Source: Candidatus Zixiibacteriota bacterium (GTDB taxonomy: Bacteria; Zixibacteria; MSB-5A5; DSPP01). From it: a DNA stretch of 64,000 bases. How positions within the stretch are numbered: the stretch's first letter is position 1; the number at the start of each line of letters is the position of its first letter. The notes under the pieces are model-generated. The model did not search any database. It was not told the DNA's origin and saw only the letters and a list, made by a program, of their open reading frames with translations. The position numbers were made by a program, and so were the translations under genes. The stretch is from contig JAKEHY010000038.1 of NCBI GenBank assembly GCA_022614805.1, positions 62,001-126,000 on the forward strand, in the 5' to 3' direction. Below, one piece after another: positions 47,528 through 56,616 of this stretch.

Positions 47528-48301
47528 TCAGCCAATTAAGACGGCGCCGCCGTTGACGTTCAGAATTTCCCCGACCACGAAGGTGGAAAGGCCGGAGGCC
47601 AGAAAAAGGATGGCCCCGGCAATCTCCTCCGCCGTGGCGGCCCGGCCCAAGGGAATGGCGGAGAGGATTTTTTTCCTCTCTTCGCCGGTCAAAGCAGAGT
47701 GGCTCATATCGGTATCGACCCAGCCGGGGGCGACACAGTTGACCCGGATGCCGAAGGGAGCCAGCTCCGGCGCCAGTGACTTGGTCAAGCTGATAACGGC
47801 CCCCTTGGTGGCGGCGTAATGGGAGTGAAAAGCCTCACCCCGCTGACCAGCCGTCGATGAAACGGTGATAATGTTGCCGGAGCGCTGCTTTTTCATATGA
47901 GGGACCGCGAGCGTTATCGGATAAAAAGTGCCGTAGAGGTTGGTTGCCACCGTTTGGGCCAGCTTTGCGGGGGTCATTTTTTCGATGGCGGCTTCCTCCC
48001 ATATACCGGCGTTGGTGACCAGAATGTCGATGCGGTTGAATTTCTTTACGGCGGCTACAATTAGTTTTTTTACATCCGAGAATTTGGAAACGTCCGCTTT
48101 GACAGCCAGCACCCGTTGGCCGGTTTTTTCGATTTCCTCGAGCGTCCGGCGCGCGGCCATTTCGTTTTTGACGTAGCTGAAGACCACGTCGGCGCCGGCT
48201 CGGGCGAAATAGAGGGCCGTGGCTTTGCCGATGCCGCGGGAGCCGCCGGTTATGACAGCCACCTGCCCGGAAAGGTCGATGAACTTGGACACGTCCCTCA
48301 C
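47528..48301 (-). CDS. Short-chain dehydrogenase/reductase, FabG-like
   Basis: 257 residues. Nucleotide-binding TGGSRGIGKATALYFARAGA, NAG in ILVTNAGIWEEAA, and the catalytic Ser-Tyr-Lys in VSSTAGQRG and HYAATKGAVISLTKSLA mark a classical SDR. The closest type is 3-oxoacyl-ACP reductase, which reduces 3-ketoacyl-ACP with NADPH; its location at the end of a lipid A operon using 3-hydroxyacyl-ACP supports that, but other SDR substrates cannot be excluded. The likely start is GTG 48301; a second GTG at 48292 is possible. Confidence 0.88.
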   Translation of the reverse strand: MRDVSKFIDLSGQVAVITGGSRGIGKATALYFARAGADVVFSYVKNEMAARRTLEEIEKTGQRVLAVKADVSKFSDVKKLIVAAVKKFNRIDILVTNAGIWEEAAIEKMTPAKLAQTVATNLYGTFYPITLAVPHMKKQRSGNIITVSSTAGQRGEAFHSHYAATKGAVISLTKSLAPELAPFGIRVNCVAPGWVDTDMSHSALTGEERKKILSAIPLGRAATAEEIAGAILFLASGLSTFVVGEILNVNGGAVLIG

Positions 48302-48317
48302 TCCGTTCGGGATAAAG

Positions 48318-49847
48318 CTACTCCCACTCGATGGTGGCGGGGGGCTTGGAGGAGACGTCGTACACCACCCGGTTTATTCCCTTCACTTCGTTGACGATAC
48401 GGTTGGAAACATGGGCTAAAAAATCGTTGGGCAGACGCGACCAGTCGGCGGTCATCCCGTCGGCGGAGGTGACCGCCCGCAGGGCAATCACGTTTTCGTA
48501 GGTGCGGGAATCCCCCATCACCCCGACGGTGGAGACCGGCAGAAAGACGGCAAAGGCCTGCCAGCTTTCGTCATACAGCTTCCAGCGTTTCATTTCGTCT
48601 ATGAAAATGGAGTCGGCCTTCTGCAACCGCGCCACCCGCTCTGCGGTCACCTCCCCGATTATCCGCACGGCCAAACCGGGGCCGGGGAAGGGATGGCGGA
48701 ACAAATTTTGGCGGGGGATTTTCAAGGCCAGCCCGAGCCGGCGGACTTCGTCTTTGAAAAGCTCTTTCAGCGGCTCGACAAGCTTGAACGGAAGCTTGTC
48801 CGGCAGGCCGCCGACGTTGTGATGGGTTTTGATGGTTGCCGAAGGGCCCTTCGCACTTCGGCTTTCAATCCAATCCGGGTAAAGCGTCCCTTGAGCCAAA
48901 AATTCAAACGGCCCTTTCTTTTTGGCTTCTTCCTCAAAAACCTCGATAAAGGTATGGCCGATGATGCGGCGTTTTTCCTCCGGCTCGGTTATGCCTTTGA
49001 GTTTGTCCAGAAAGAGGTTTTTTGCAGCGACGGTGGAAAATGAAATTTTAAAACGGGAAAGGAGTTTTTCGACCTCCTTCGCCTCATTTTCCCGCAGCAA
49101 GCCGTGGTCAACAAATACCGAGTGCAGCCGGCCCCCTATGGCGCGGTGGACCAAAACCGCCGCCACGGTCGAGTCCACCCCGCCGGAGACGGCGCAGAGA
49201 ACTTTTGCCTTTCCCACCTTCCGGCGAATCTTCTCCGTTTCGGTTTTGATGAAGGAAGCCATCGTCCAGTCCCGCCGGGCGCCGCAGATGGAGATGAAAT
49301 TCTGCAAAATCTTTTGGCCTTCCTCGGTATGCATCACTTCCGGGTGAAACTGCAGACCGAAAAGCTTTTTTCCCGGATGGAAAAAGGAGGCAACTTTGAC
49401 GGTGCGGGTGGAGCCGGTCAAAACAAAGCCGGGAGGGAGTTTTTTGACCGTGTCGCCGTGGCTCATCCAGACTTTGGAGCGGCGCTTGACCCCCTTGAAA
49501 AGAGGGTTGGCTTTTTCCACCTGGAACTCGGCCGGGCCATACTCCCGATTTTGCGAGCGCACCACTTTGCCACCCAAAAGGTGGGCCAGAAGCTGCAGCC
49601 CGTAGCAGAGGCCCAAAACCGGCCGGCCGAGCTCGAAGACTTCCCGCGGCGCGGTCGGGGCTCCGGGGTCGGATACCGAGGAAGGGCCGCCGGAGAGGAT
49701 GATGCCTATCACTTCGGGGCCGGTCAGGTTGGAAAGGGGGGTGTCAAACGGTAAAATTTCGGAGAAAACCTTTTCCTCCCGCACCCGCCGGGCAATCAGC
49801 TGGGTGTACTGGGAACCGAAGTCCAAAATGACGATTTTCTGGTGCAT
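48318..49847 (-). CDS. guaA: GMP synthase (glutamine-hydrolysing)
   Basis: 509 residues. It converts XMP to GMP using glutamine and ATP. The class-I amidotransferase domain has IVILDFGSQYTQLIARRVRE, the nucleophile in VLGLCYGLQLLAHLLGG and FHPEV. The ATP pyrophosphatase domain has AVSGGVDSTVAAVLVHRA, and the C-terminal dimerisation domain ends NRVVYDVSSKPPATIEWE, the normal terminus. ATG 49847 shares one base with the nadB stop (TGATG) and no SD is seen, so translation should be coupled. Confidence 0.98.
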   Translation of the reverse strand: MHQKIVILDFGSQYTQLIARRVREEKVFSEILPFDTPLSNLTGPEVIGIILSGGPSSVSDPGAPTAPREVFELGRPVLGLCYGLQLLAHLLGGKVVRSQNREYGPAEFQVEKANPLFKGVKRRSKVWMSHGDTVKKLPPGFVLTGSTRTVKVASFFHPGKKLFGLQFHPEVMHTEEGQKILQNFISICGARRDWTMASFIKTETEKIRRKVGKAKVLCAVSGGVDSTVAAVLVHRAIGGRLHSVFVDHGLLRENEAKEVEKLLSRFKISFSTVAAKNLFLDKLKGITEPEEKRRIIGHTFIEVFEEEAKKKGPFEFLAQGTLYPDWIESRSAKGPSATIKTHHNVGGLPDKLPFKLVEPLKELFKDEVRRLGLALKIPRQNLFRHPFPGPGLAVRIIGEVTAERVARLQKADSIFIDEMKRWKLYDESWQAFAVFLPVSTVGVMGDSRTYENVIALRAVTSADGMTADWSRLPNDFLAHVSNRIVNEVKGINRVVYDVSSKPPATIEWE

Positions 49848-51418
49848 CAGACAAAAAGCCCGGGCGGCAACAAGGTATCCTTGGCCGGATGAGTTTTGTC
49901 CGTTTCCGGGCAATCAAGGTTGTAATGCAGGCCGCGCGATTCTTTGCGAGCTCGGGCAGCTTCTACCACCAGCCGAGAGACCAAAGAGAGATTGAAGAGT
50001 TCAATCGAATCGTAGCTCAACGGATGGCCATAATAAAAATTTTTGACCCCTTGCGCAACCGCTGTCAGCCGTTCGGCCGCCAATGTTAGCCGCCGGTTGG
50101 TGCGGACGATGCCGACGTAGTCCCACATTACCGCCGCCATCGCCTCCCGTTCGTGGGCGGCCACGATTTTTTCCGGGGCCGGTTTATCCGCCGGGTGTGT
50201 GTGGATGGGGAAATCGGGAAGTTTGGCCGGCCTTTTTTCTTCCTTGATTTTTCGGGCGGCGAAGTCGGCCACCGCTAAAGCTTCCAACAGCGAGTTGGAG
50301 GCCAGCCGGTTGGCGCCGTGCATCCCGGTGCAGGCGACCTCGCCGGCAGCCAACAATCCGGGAAGACTGGTCTGTCCATATACATCCGTTACCACCCCGC
50401 CGCACATATAGTGGGCGGCCGGGACCACCGGAATCCAGTCTTTCTTCAAATCGAGTTTTTTCCGCCGGCAGAACTCGAAAATCTGGGGAAACCGTTTTTC
50501 GACAAATTTGACCTCCAGATGGGTCAGGTCCAAAAAGACGCAATCCCCGTCGGTTTCCTTCAGCACCCGGTCGATGGCGCGAGCGACGACATCCCGCGGC
50601 GCCAGTTCCTTCAAGGGGTGCATCGTTTCCATAAAGCGCTTTCCATCTTTGGCGCGCAGGATGGCCCCTTCCCCCCGCACCGCTTCGGAAATCAAAAAGG
50701 GCTGGTCGTTGGCCTGGTAAAAAGCGGTGGGGTGAAACTGCATAAACTCGAGGTTGGCCAGAGCCGCACCGGCGCGATAGGCCAGGGCCAGGCCGTCGCC
50801 GGTGGCGATGGGGGGGTTGGTGGTGTGCCTCCACAAGCGGCCGCAGCCGCCGGTAGCCAAAAGTGTGGTCGGCGCCGAAAAAGTTTCGACTGTGTTTTCC
50901 TCCGAGTCGTAGGTGCGGGCGCCCCAGATGCGGCCCTCTTTTTGCAACAGCTCGAAGGCGAAATGATGTTCGAAGACGGCAATATTTTTTTCCCTTTTGA
51001 CTTTGTCCACCAAGACCCGCTCCAGCTCCCGGCCGCTGTAGTCGCCGGCGTGGACCACCCTTTTTTGGGAGTGCCCCCCCTCCCGCCCGAGGGCAAAGCG
51101 GCCATCCTCGTGGGAAAACCGGACCCCCCAGCGGGTCAGCTCTTCGATGAGCCGGGGGCCCGATTCGACAATTTCGCGGACAATTCCCTCCTTGCACAGC
51201 CCGGCGCCGGCGGCCAGGGTGTCCTGAATATGTTTTTCAAAGGAGTCGGCCGAATCGAAGACGGCGGCGATGCCCCCCTGGGCGTAGTTCGTGTTGGATT
51301 CGCTTCGCTTCTTTTTGGTAACCACGGCTACCTTCCCCACCGGGGCCACTTTGAGGGCGAAGGAAAGCCCGGCCACGCCGGAACCCAGAACCAAGAAATC
51401 AAACGAACGTGCGGCCAA
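49847..51418 (-). CDS. nadB: L-aspartate oxidase
   Basis: 523 residues. It oxidises L-aspartate to iminoaspartate with FAD for NAD synthesis. FAD-binding FLVLGSGVAGLSFALKVA opens the protein; NTNYAQGGIAAVFDSADSFE, ATGGCGRLWRHTTNPPIATG, MQFHPTAFY and HGANRLASNSLLEALAVADF are family signatures. A C-terminal helical part follows. The start is TTG 51418, with GGAGGA eight bases upstream inside lpxK; the longer frame reaching 51706 is an lpxK overlap artefact. No nadA or nadC is in the window. Confidence 0.95.
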   Translation of the reverse strand: MAARSFDFLVLGSGVAGLSFALKVAPVGKVAVVTKKKRSESNTNYAQGGIAAVFDSADSFEKHIQDTLAAGAGLCKEGIVREIVESGPRLIEELTRWGVRFSHEDGRFALGREGGHSQKRVVHAGDYSGRELERVLVDKVKREKNIAVFEHHFAFELLQKEGRIWGARTYDSEENTVETFSAPTTLLATGGCGRLWRHTTNPPIATGDGLALAYRAGAALANLEFMQFHPTAFYQANDQPFLISEAVRGEGAILRAKDGKRFMETMHPLKELAPRDVVARAIDRVLKETDGDCVFLDLTHLEVKFVEKRFPQIFEFCRRKKLDLKKDWIPVVPAAHYMCGGVVTDVYGQTSLPGLLAAGEVACTGMHGANRLASNSLLEALAVADFAARKIKEEKRPAKLPDFPIHTHPADKPAPEKIVAAHEREAMAAVMWDYVGIVRTNRRLTLAAERLTAVAQGVKNFYYGHPLSYDSIELFNLSLVSRLVVEAARARKESRGLHYNLDCPETDKTHPAKDTLLPPGLFV

Positions 51419-52406
51419 AGAGGCGGTCCTCCAGTTTGCGGAAAAAGTATTCCTCCCCCTCGATTTTGCATTCGATTTCCAAGACCACCAGGGAAAAGCC
51501 GGGGAAGGAAAGGCCGGCCAACCGGACGGCGTCCTTTTCGGTGGTGGCCAAAAAGTCGGCGCCGGAGGCCTTGCTTTTTTCCACCAGCCAGTCCACTTCC
51601 GCCTGCGTGTAGGGGTGATGGTCGGGCAGGCCATACGAGCCGGCAATCGAGAGCTGCCAGCGTTTGGCCGACTCCAGAAAGTTCTCCGGCTGGCCCAGGC
51701 CGGCAAAAAGGAACAATTTTTTTTGCTTCAATGCGGGGAGTTCCAACTCTCTTTTTTCCGGCCACAATCGGGCGCGGGTGAGTTCGTAGGAAAAGGGGAC
51801 GGCGGGGCGGTCGAAGGGAAGCTTGGGGTTTTTGTGCTGGCGGAAAAGCAAAAGGTGGGAGCGGCGGAGGCTTTTCAGCGGCTCGCGCAACGGCCCGGCG
51901 GGAAGCAGCCGTTCGGCTTTCAGCGTCTCCCAATCGGAACTCACCAAGATGTCCACCGTCCGGGCCAGCTTACGGTGCTGAAAACCGTCATCGACCAAGA
52001 GCAAATCGGGCTTCAGGTTTTCCACCGCCCAGCGAGCGGCCTTCCATTTTTTTCCGACTACCACCGGAACGCGGGTCTTTTTCCAAACCAGATAGGCCTC
52101 GTCCCCGCATTCGCGCCAGTCGGTTTTCTCTTTTAAGCAACGGATGCCGCTGGTCGTTCTCCGATAGCCCCGGGAAATGACCGCCACGCTTGTCCCCCTG
52201 TTCAAAAAGTAGCGCACGAGCGTCAACAGCACCGGGGTTTTGCCGCTGCCGCCGGCTTCCAGTCCGCCCACCGAAATGACCGGGACGGGGGGCCGATAGA
52301 GGGGGAAAAGCTTGTGGTCGTACAAAAAGTTTTTGAACGCCACCCCCAGGCGGAAGAGCCAGGAAAAAGGAAGCCAAATCGGGTGGGGGAAAAGATTTCT
52401 TAGCAT
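51399..52406 (-). CDS. lpxK: Tetraacyldisaccharide 4'-kinase
   Basis: 335 residues. It phosphorylates the 4' position of lipid A disaccharide at the inner membrane. An N-terminal amphipathic or membrane helix (PFSWLFRLGVAFKNFLYDHK) precedes the Walker-A loop VGGLEAGGSGKTPVLLTLVR and ISRGYRRTTSGIR; the second LpxK signature is LLLVDDGFQHRKLARTVDIL. AGLGQPENFLESAKRWQL lies in the C-terminal half. It overlaps nadB by 20 bases at its end. Confidence 0.95.
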   Translation of the reverse strand: MLRNLFPHPIWLPFSWLFRLGVAFKNFLYDHKLFPLYRPPVPVISVGGLEAGGSGKTPVLLTLVRYFLNRGTSVAVISRGYRRTTSGIRCLKEKTDWRECGDEAYLVWKKTRVPVVVGKKWKAARWAVENLKPDLLLVDDGFQHRKLARTVDILVSSDWETLKAERLLPAGPLREPLKSLRRSHLLLFRQHKNPKLPFDRPAVPFSYELTRARLWPEKRELELPALKQKKLFLFAGLGQPENFLESAKRWQLSIAGSYGLPDHHPYTQAEVDWLVEKSKASGADFLATTEKDAVRLAGLSFPGFSLVVLEIECKIEGEEYFFRKLEDRLFGRTFV

Positions 52407-52430
52407 GGCAAAAGGAATCGAGCTTTTTGA

Positions 52431-53684
52431 CTATGGCCGGTTCAGCGCCTGGCGGATTTTTGAAACGGTCTTTTCGGAAACGCCCCCCCAGGGGGCGAAA
52501 GCGGCTTGGGCCGTTTCACGAACCTCGGAGCGGGGGAACTTTCTTTGCAGGAAAAACCGGACCGCTTCCGCCAGCTCCGCCGGCCCGGCGGCCGAGCGGG
52601 CGATTTCGGTTTTTGCCAGCACCTCGGCGGTTTCTTTTACGCTTTCCACCGAAGGGCCGTAAATCACCGGAGTGCCGACCGAAAGCGGCTCCAACAGGTT
52701 GTGCCCCCCGAAGGGAGCCAGGGTCCCCCCCACGAAGGCGGCTTGCGCTCCGGCATAGGCCGAGACCAACCCCCCCATTTCATCCAGAAGAAAAACCGGC
52801 GTCCGGCAGTCCAGTTCTCCGCTCGTGCGCTTGGCCGAAAGTCCGGAGGCGGCAATCAGGTTTTCGATTTCCGCAAGGCGCTCCAGATGGCGGGGGGCTA
52901 CAATCAGTTTCAGGCTGGGATATTTTTCGGAAAGGAGGCGATGAGCGGTCAGGATTTTTTCCTCCTCGCCGGGGCGGGTGGAACCGGCCACCCAGAAGAA
53001 AAAAGGGGCCAGTTTGGCGGGAGGGCAGACTTCGGTTGCGTTCCACAATAGGTCGTACTTCGTCTGGCCGATGACTTCAATTTTTTCGAGGGGGATTTCG
53101 AGCGTCTCGAAAAAAGATTTATCCTTTTCGGTTTGCACCAAAAGCTTTTGGAAGGCCGGCCGTCCGGCGTTGAAGACCGAACGAACCTTCCGGTAGCGGC
53201 GGGCGCTTTTCTCGGAAAGAGAGCCGTTGGCCAGAAAAACCGGCAGCTTTCTTTTGGCGCAGGAAGATAGAAGCTGGGGCCAGAGTTCGGTTTCGGTCAG
53301 AACAAGGAAAGAGGGGGAAAGCCGCTCCAAGGCCGCCTCGGTTATCCCCCATAAATCCAAGGGAAGGTGGAAAACCTCGATTTTCGGCTGGAAGGAGCCA
53401 AAGAGGGCTTCCGCCCGCTTGCGGCCGGCGGTGGTGAAGGTGGAAACGAGGATTTCAAAATCGGGAAAGTTTTTCTGAAAGTGGGGGAAAAGAAGCCCCA
53501 GAACGTTCACTTCCCCGACCGAGGCGGCGTGCAGCCAAATCCGCTTGCGACCGGCCGGCCGGGGCAACCCCAGCCCGATACGCTGCCAGACTTTTCGGCC
53601 CTCCACCAGCGATTCGGCCAAAATCCACAAGAACAAGAATGGAAAAGCGAACCAGAATCCCATCCGGTAGAGAAACAGGAGCAT
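52431..53684 (-). CDS. waaA: 3-deoxy-D-manno-octulosonic acid transferase
   Basis: 417 residues. It adds Kdo to lipid IVA from CMP-Kdo. The N-terminal membrane anchor (GFWFAFPFLFLWILAESLVE) is followed by WLHAASVGEVNVLGLLFPHF, the family's acceptor-site signature, and FLVLTETELWPQLLSSCAKR. The GT-B C-terminal half has APRHLERLAEIENLIAASG and FVGGTLAPFGGHNLLEPLSV. No SD precedes the ATG at 53684. It lies between lpxB and lpxK, a common order. Confidence 0.96.
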   Translation of the reverse strand: MLLFLYRMGFWFAFPFLFLWILAESLVEGRKVWQRIGLGLPRPAGRKRIWLHAASVGEVNVLGLLFPHFQKNFPDFEILVSTFTTAGRKRAEALFGSFQPKIEVFHLPLDLWGITEAALERLSPSFLVLTETELWPQLLSSCAKRKLPVFLANGSLSEKSARRYRKVRSVFNAGRPAFQKLLVQTEKDKSFFETLEIPLEKIEVIGQTKYDLLWNATEVCPPAKLAPFFFWVAGSTRPGEEEKILTAHRLLSEKYPSLKLIVAPRHLERLAEIENLIAASGLSAKRTSGELDCRTPVFLLDEMGGLVSAYAGAQAAFVGGTLAPFGGHNLLEPLSVGTPVIYGPSVESVKETAEVLAKTEIARSAAGPAELAEAVRFFLQRKFPRSEVRETAQAAFAPWGGVSEKTVSKIRQALNRP

Positions 53685-53711
53685 AAGGGGAAGAAAAGCA
53701 AAAGCCTGCGC

Positions 53712-54842
53712 TTAGACAAGCCGGCAAAAAGAGGCGGCAATTTGGGGGAGAGCGCCCGGCCGACCCAGTTTTTCCCGCACTCCGGCCAGTTTTTCTTTCA
53801 AGCGGCCGGACAAAAGGGGCTCCTTCAGGTAGAAGTAGGCCGCCTCCGCCAGCTTGTCCGGTTGAGCCTCACTTTGCAAGAACTCCGGCACGATTTTTTT
53901 CCCCGCCACCAGGTTGACCAGGCCGACGTAGGGCAGTTTTACCCATCGTTTGGCGAAAAAGTAGGTCAGGGGGGAGGTTTTGTAGAAAATCAAAAAAGGG
54001 GTTTGCAGAAGGGCAAGCTCCAAGGTCACGGTTCCAACCGAGGAGAGGGCGAAATCGGAGGCGGACATCAAACCGTAGCGGTGCCGGTCAACGAGCCGGA
54101 CTTCCGGTTCATACGCTTTGGGCAAGCTTGCCGCCGCAAGTTCTTTTGAAAGGCCCGGCGCCAGCCCCCAGGCGGACTGAAACTTCAAACCGTCCTGTTT
54201 CAAGCGGGTCAGGGTTTTGAAAATCAGGGGGAGGTGTTTTTCCAGTTGCTGGATTCTCGAGCCGGGAAAAAAGGACAGCAAGGGAAACCTGGGGTCAAGG
54301 TTGTTCAGCTTGAAAAAATCCTCTTTGGACGTTTCCGGCCTTACCAGGTCGAGAAAAGGGTGGCCGTACCATTCGGCTTCAATTCCGTGTTTTTTGTAGA
54401 ACTCGACCTCGAAGGGAAAAATCACCACCATTTTGTCCACGTATTTTTTGACCGCTTCCACCCGGCTTTCCTTCCAGGCCCAAAATTGCGGGGAAATGAA
54501 GTAGCCGACTTTCAGCCCCAGCGACTTGGCCAGTTTAGCTAAGCGCAGGTTCATTCCGGGATAATCCACCAGCAAAACCAAATCCGGTTTGCGCTTTTTC
54601 AGTTCCGTTTCGACTATGGAGAAAACCCGTCGGAAAAAGGGGAGCTTTTTGGCCACTTCCCAGAAGCCGACCACGCCCAACTCGTTGATGGCGTAGAAAG
54701 TTCGCGTTCCGGCGGCGCGGAGGGAGGGGCCGCCCAGGCCGAAGAAGTTCAGCGCGGGGTTGATTTTTTTCATCTCCACCGCCAAAGCCCCGGCCAGAAA
54801 ATCACCGGAGGCTTCGCCGGCGGAGATGAAAACTTCAGGCAT
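53712..54842 (-). CDS. lpxB: Lipid-A-disaccharide synthase
   Basis: 376 residues. It condenses UDP-diacylglucosamine with lipid X. Family motifs are PEVFISAGEASGDFLAGALA, VGFWEVAKKLPFFRRVF, PDLVLLVDYPGMNLRLAKLA, YFISPQFWAWKESRVEAVKK and the later SRIQQLEKHLPLI and SVGTVTLELALLQTPFLIFY. It starts eight bases inside the end of the Gfo/Idh gene. Confidence 0.97.
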   Translation of the reverse strand: MPEVFISAGEASGDFLAGALAVEMKKINPALNFFGLGGPSLRAAGTRTFYAINELGVVGFWEVAKKLPFFRRVFSIVETELKKRKPDLVLLVDYPGMNLRLAKLAKSLGLKVGYFISPQFWAWKESRVEAVKKYVDKMVVIFPFEVEFYKKHGIEAEWYGHPFLDLVRPETSKEDFFKLNNLDPRFPLLSFFPGSRIQQLEKHLPLIFKTLTRLKQDGLKFQSAWGLAPGLSKELAAASLPKAYEPEVRLVDRHRYGLMSASDFALSSVGTVTLELALLQTPFLIFYKTSPLTYFFAKRWVKLPYVGLVNLVAGKKIVPEFLQSEAQPDKLAEAAYFYLKEPLLSGRLKEKLAGVREKLGRPGALPQIAASFCRLV

Positions 54843-55824
54843 TCTGCAGAACCGCCAGCGACGTCAGCCCGGCCTTGGTCACCTTCCGCGCCAGCCGGAC
54901 GGCCTCCAGAGCCTCCCGGGCCGTCACTCGCGGCAGCGTTTTTTTCTGGCAGGCGGCGACGAACTCGGACAGCTCGGCGGTCAACATATCGCTTTCGGAT
55001 GCGGTCTGGAACTGGGTCATCGCAATGGCCCGCTCGCCGAAGGAGAGGGGGAGACGCACCAGCTCTTCGGCCGGAATATGAGAGGTGTTGGGCAGAAGGA
55101 CGTAGGCTTCCAGGTTTTTTTCCAGCAAATCGAGGGAAAAGTAGGCCTCCTTTTGAAACAGCCGGAATTTGCGCATTTTGGCGACCGAAATCCGGCTGGC
55201 GGTCAGGTTGGCGACGCAGCCGTTTTCGAAGGCAATCCGGGCGTTGGCGATATCCGGCTGGGCGGAGAGCACCGGCGCCAGAGAGGCGCGCACCTCCCCC
55301 GGTTTGCTTTTGACCAGCTTCAAGACCAAATCCAAATCGTGAATCATCAAATCCAGCACGACGTCCACGTCCAAATTTCGCGGGGAAAAGGAGGCCAGCC
55401 GATGAACCTCGATGAAGAGGGGTTGGGGGGAGAAAGAGAGGAGTTTTTCGAAGGCGGGGTTGAAGCGCTCGATGTGGCCGATGAAGAGGAGGCGGCCGGT
55501 TTTTTCGGAGAGTTCCATCAGCTTCTCAGCTTCGTCCACGTAGGAGGTGAGCGGTTTTTCGACGAACAGATTCCGTCCGGCTTCGAGAATTCTTTTCCCC
55601 AACTCGAAGTGAGTGACGGTGGGGGTCACCAAATCGACCGCCTCCGATTTTTCGACCAGCTCCTCGAAGCTGGAAGCGGCCGAGACGCCAAAATCGGCGG
55701 CGGTTTCTCTCGTTTTGGCCGGGTCGATATCGAAAATGGCGGCCACTTCGATTTTGGGGAAAGCGAGCCAGCTTTTCAAGTGCAGCTTGCCCAGATGTCC
55801 CAGGCCCGTCAGTCCGATTTTCAC
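54835..55824 (-). CDS. Gfo/Idh/MocA-family oxidoreductase in the lipid A operon
   Basis: 329 residues. An N-terminal Rossmann fold (KIGLTGLGHLGKLHLKSWLA) binds NAD(P); NLFVEKPLTSYVDEAEKLME carries the EKP motif; a second domain contains DLMIHDLDLVLKLVKSKPGE with the typical His. Its overlap with both lpxA (GTGA) and lpxB places it inside lipid A synthesis. In Acidithiobacillus and Leptospira, GnnA, a related oxidoreductase, converts UDP-GlcNAc to the 3-keto sugar for a 3-amino lipid A; a GnnB aminotransferase would be needed and is not adjacent. Alternative: an unrelated sugar dehydrogenase. Confidence 0.85.
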   Translation of the reverse strand: MKIGLTGLGHLGKLHLKSWLAFPKIEVAAIFDIDPAKTRETAADFGVSAASSFEELVEKSEAVDLVTPTVTHFELGKRILEAGRNLFVEKPLTSYVDEAEKLMELSEKTGRLLFIGHIERFNPAFEKLLSFSPQPLFIEVHRLASFSPRNLDVDVVLDLMIHDLDLVLKLVKSKPGEVRASLAPVLSAQPDIANARIAFENGCVANLTASRISVAKMRKFRLFQKEAYFSLDLLEKNLEAYVLLPNTSHIPAEELVRLPLSFGERAIAMTQFQTASESDMLTAELSEFVAACQKKTLPRVTAREALEAVRLARKVTKAGLTSLAVLQNA

Positions 55825-56588
55825 TTGATTAGGCCCCGGTCGGCGGCGGCAATGAAGTCCAAAAGTGTCTTTATTTCCGGCAGGGAGTCGGACTCCGCTC
55901 TCACTTTTTCCAGCGCCTGGGAGGTGTTCAGCTTGCCGCGGAAAAGGTGGCGGAAGGCGCGCTCCAAGGCGGCGACCGTTTTCTTTTCAAAGCCGCGGCG
56001 CTCCAGCCCGACTTTGTTGATGCCCAGAACCTTCAAGGGATAGCCGGCGGCCAGGGCATACGGAACGAGGTCTTGCGTTATCCGAAAGCCGCCGCCGACC
56101 ATTGAATGCGCGCCGACTTTGCAGAACTGGTGCACCACCGTGCCGCCGCCGATGATGGCCCAGTCGCCGATTTCCACGTGCCCCCCCAGCTGGACCGCGT
56201 TGGCCATAATGACGTTGTCCCCCAGGCGGCAGTCGTGGGCGACGTGGGCGTAGGCCATAAGCAGGCAGTTTTTCCCGACCGAGCTTTGGCCGGTGGCGGA
56301 AGTGCCGCGATGGAGGGTGACGAACTCGCGGATTATCGTTTTATCCCCCACGTAAAAGCGGGTTTTTTCCCCGGCGTATTTCAGGTCCTGGGGCCGGCCG
56401 GAGACGACGGCGCCGTGAAAAATCTCTACTTCGGCGCCGATGCGGGCGCCTTCGTCGATAAAGCAGGAGGAGCCGATTTTGGTTTTAGGGCCGATTTCGA
56501 CGTCTTCGGCGATGACCGTGTAGGGGCCGACTTCCACGTCCGGCGCCAGGCGAGCTTTTGGAGAAACAAGAGCGGTGGGATGAATCAT
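55821..56588 (-). CDS. lpxA: UDP-N-acetylglucosamine acyltransferase
   Basis: 255 residues. It transfers a 3-hydroxyacyl chain from ACP to UDP-GlcNAc, the first lipid A step. Left-handed beta-helix hexapeptide repeats (MIHPTALVSPKARLAPDVEV) run through the first two thirds; DLKYAGEKTRFYVGD and FVTLHRGTSATG are diagnostic, and the catalytic His is His118 in AHVAHDC. The two Gly at VGGG near residue 165 occupy the acyl-ruler position, so by alignment from memory no bulky chain-shortening residue is present. The start is ATG 56588, 28 bases after lpxC/fabZ. Confidence 0.97.
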   Translation of the reverse strand: MIHPTALVSPKARLAPDVEVGPYTVIAEDVEIGPKTKIGSSCFIDEGARIGAEVEIFHGAVVSGRPQDLKYAGEKTRFYVGDKTIIREFVTLHRGTSATGQSSVGKNCLLMAYAHVAHDCRLGDNVIMANAVQLGGHVEIGDWAIIGGGTVVHQFCKVGAHSMVGGGFRITQDLVPYALAAGYPLKVLGINKVGLERRGFEKKTVAALERAFRHLFRGKLNTSQALEKVRAESDSLPEIKTLLDFIAAADRGLIK

Positions 56589-56616
56589 AGTTTCCACTGC
56601 GCAGCTTTCCGGCAAT

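Noticed and set aside
50318-51781. Long open frame on the plus strand opposite nadB and lpxK
   Set aside because: It is antisense to two well-identified enzymes, its translation shows no domain, and long antisense frames are expected in G+C-rich genes.
55821-56588. Short-chain LpxA by a bulky ruler residue
   Set aside because: Counting from the catalytic His, the ruler position falls on Gly, not on the adjacent bulky residues, so no claim on chain length.
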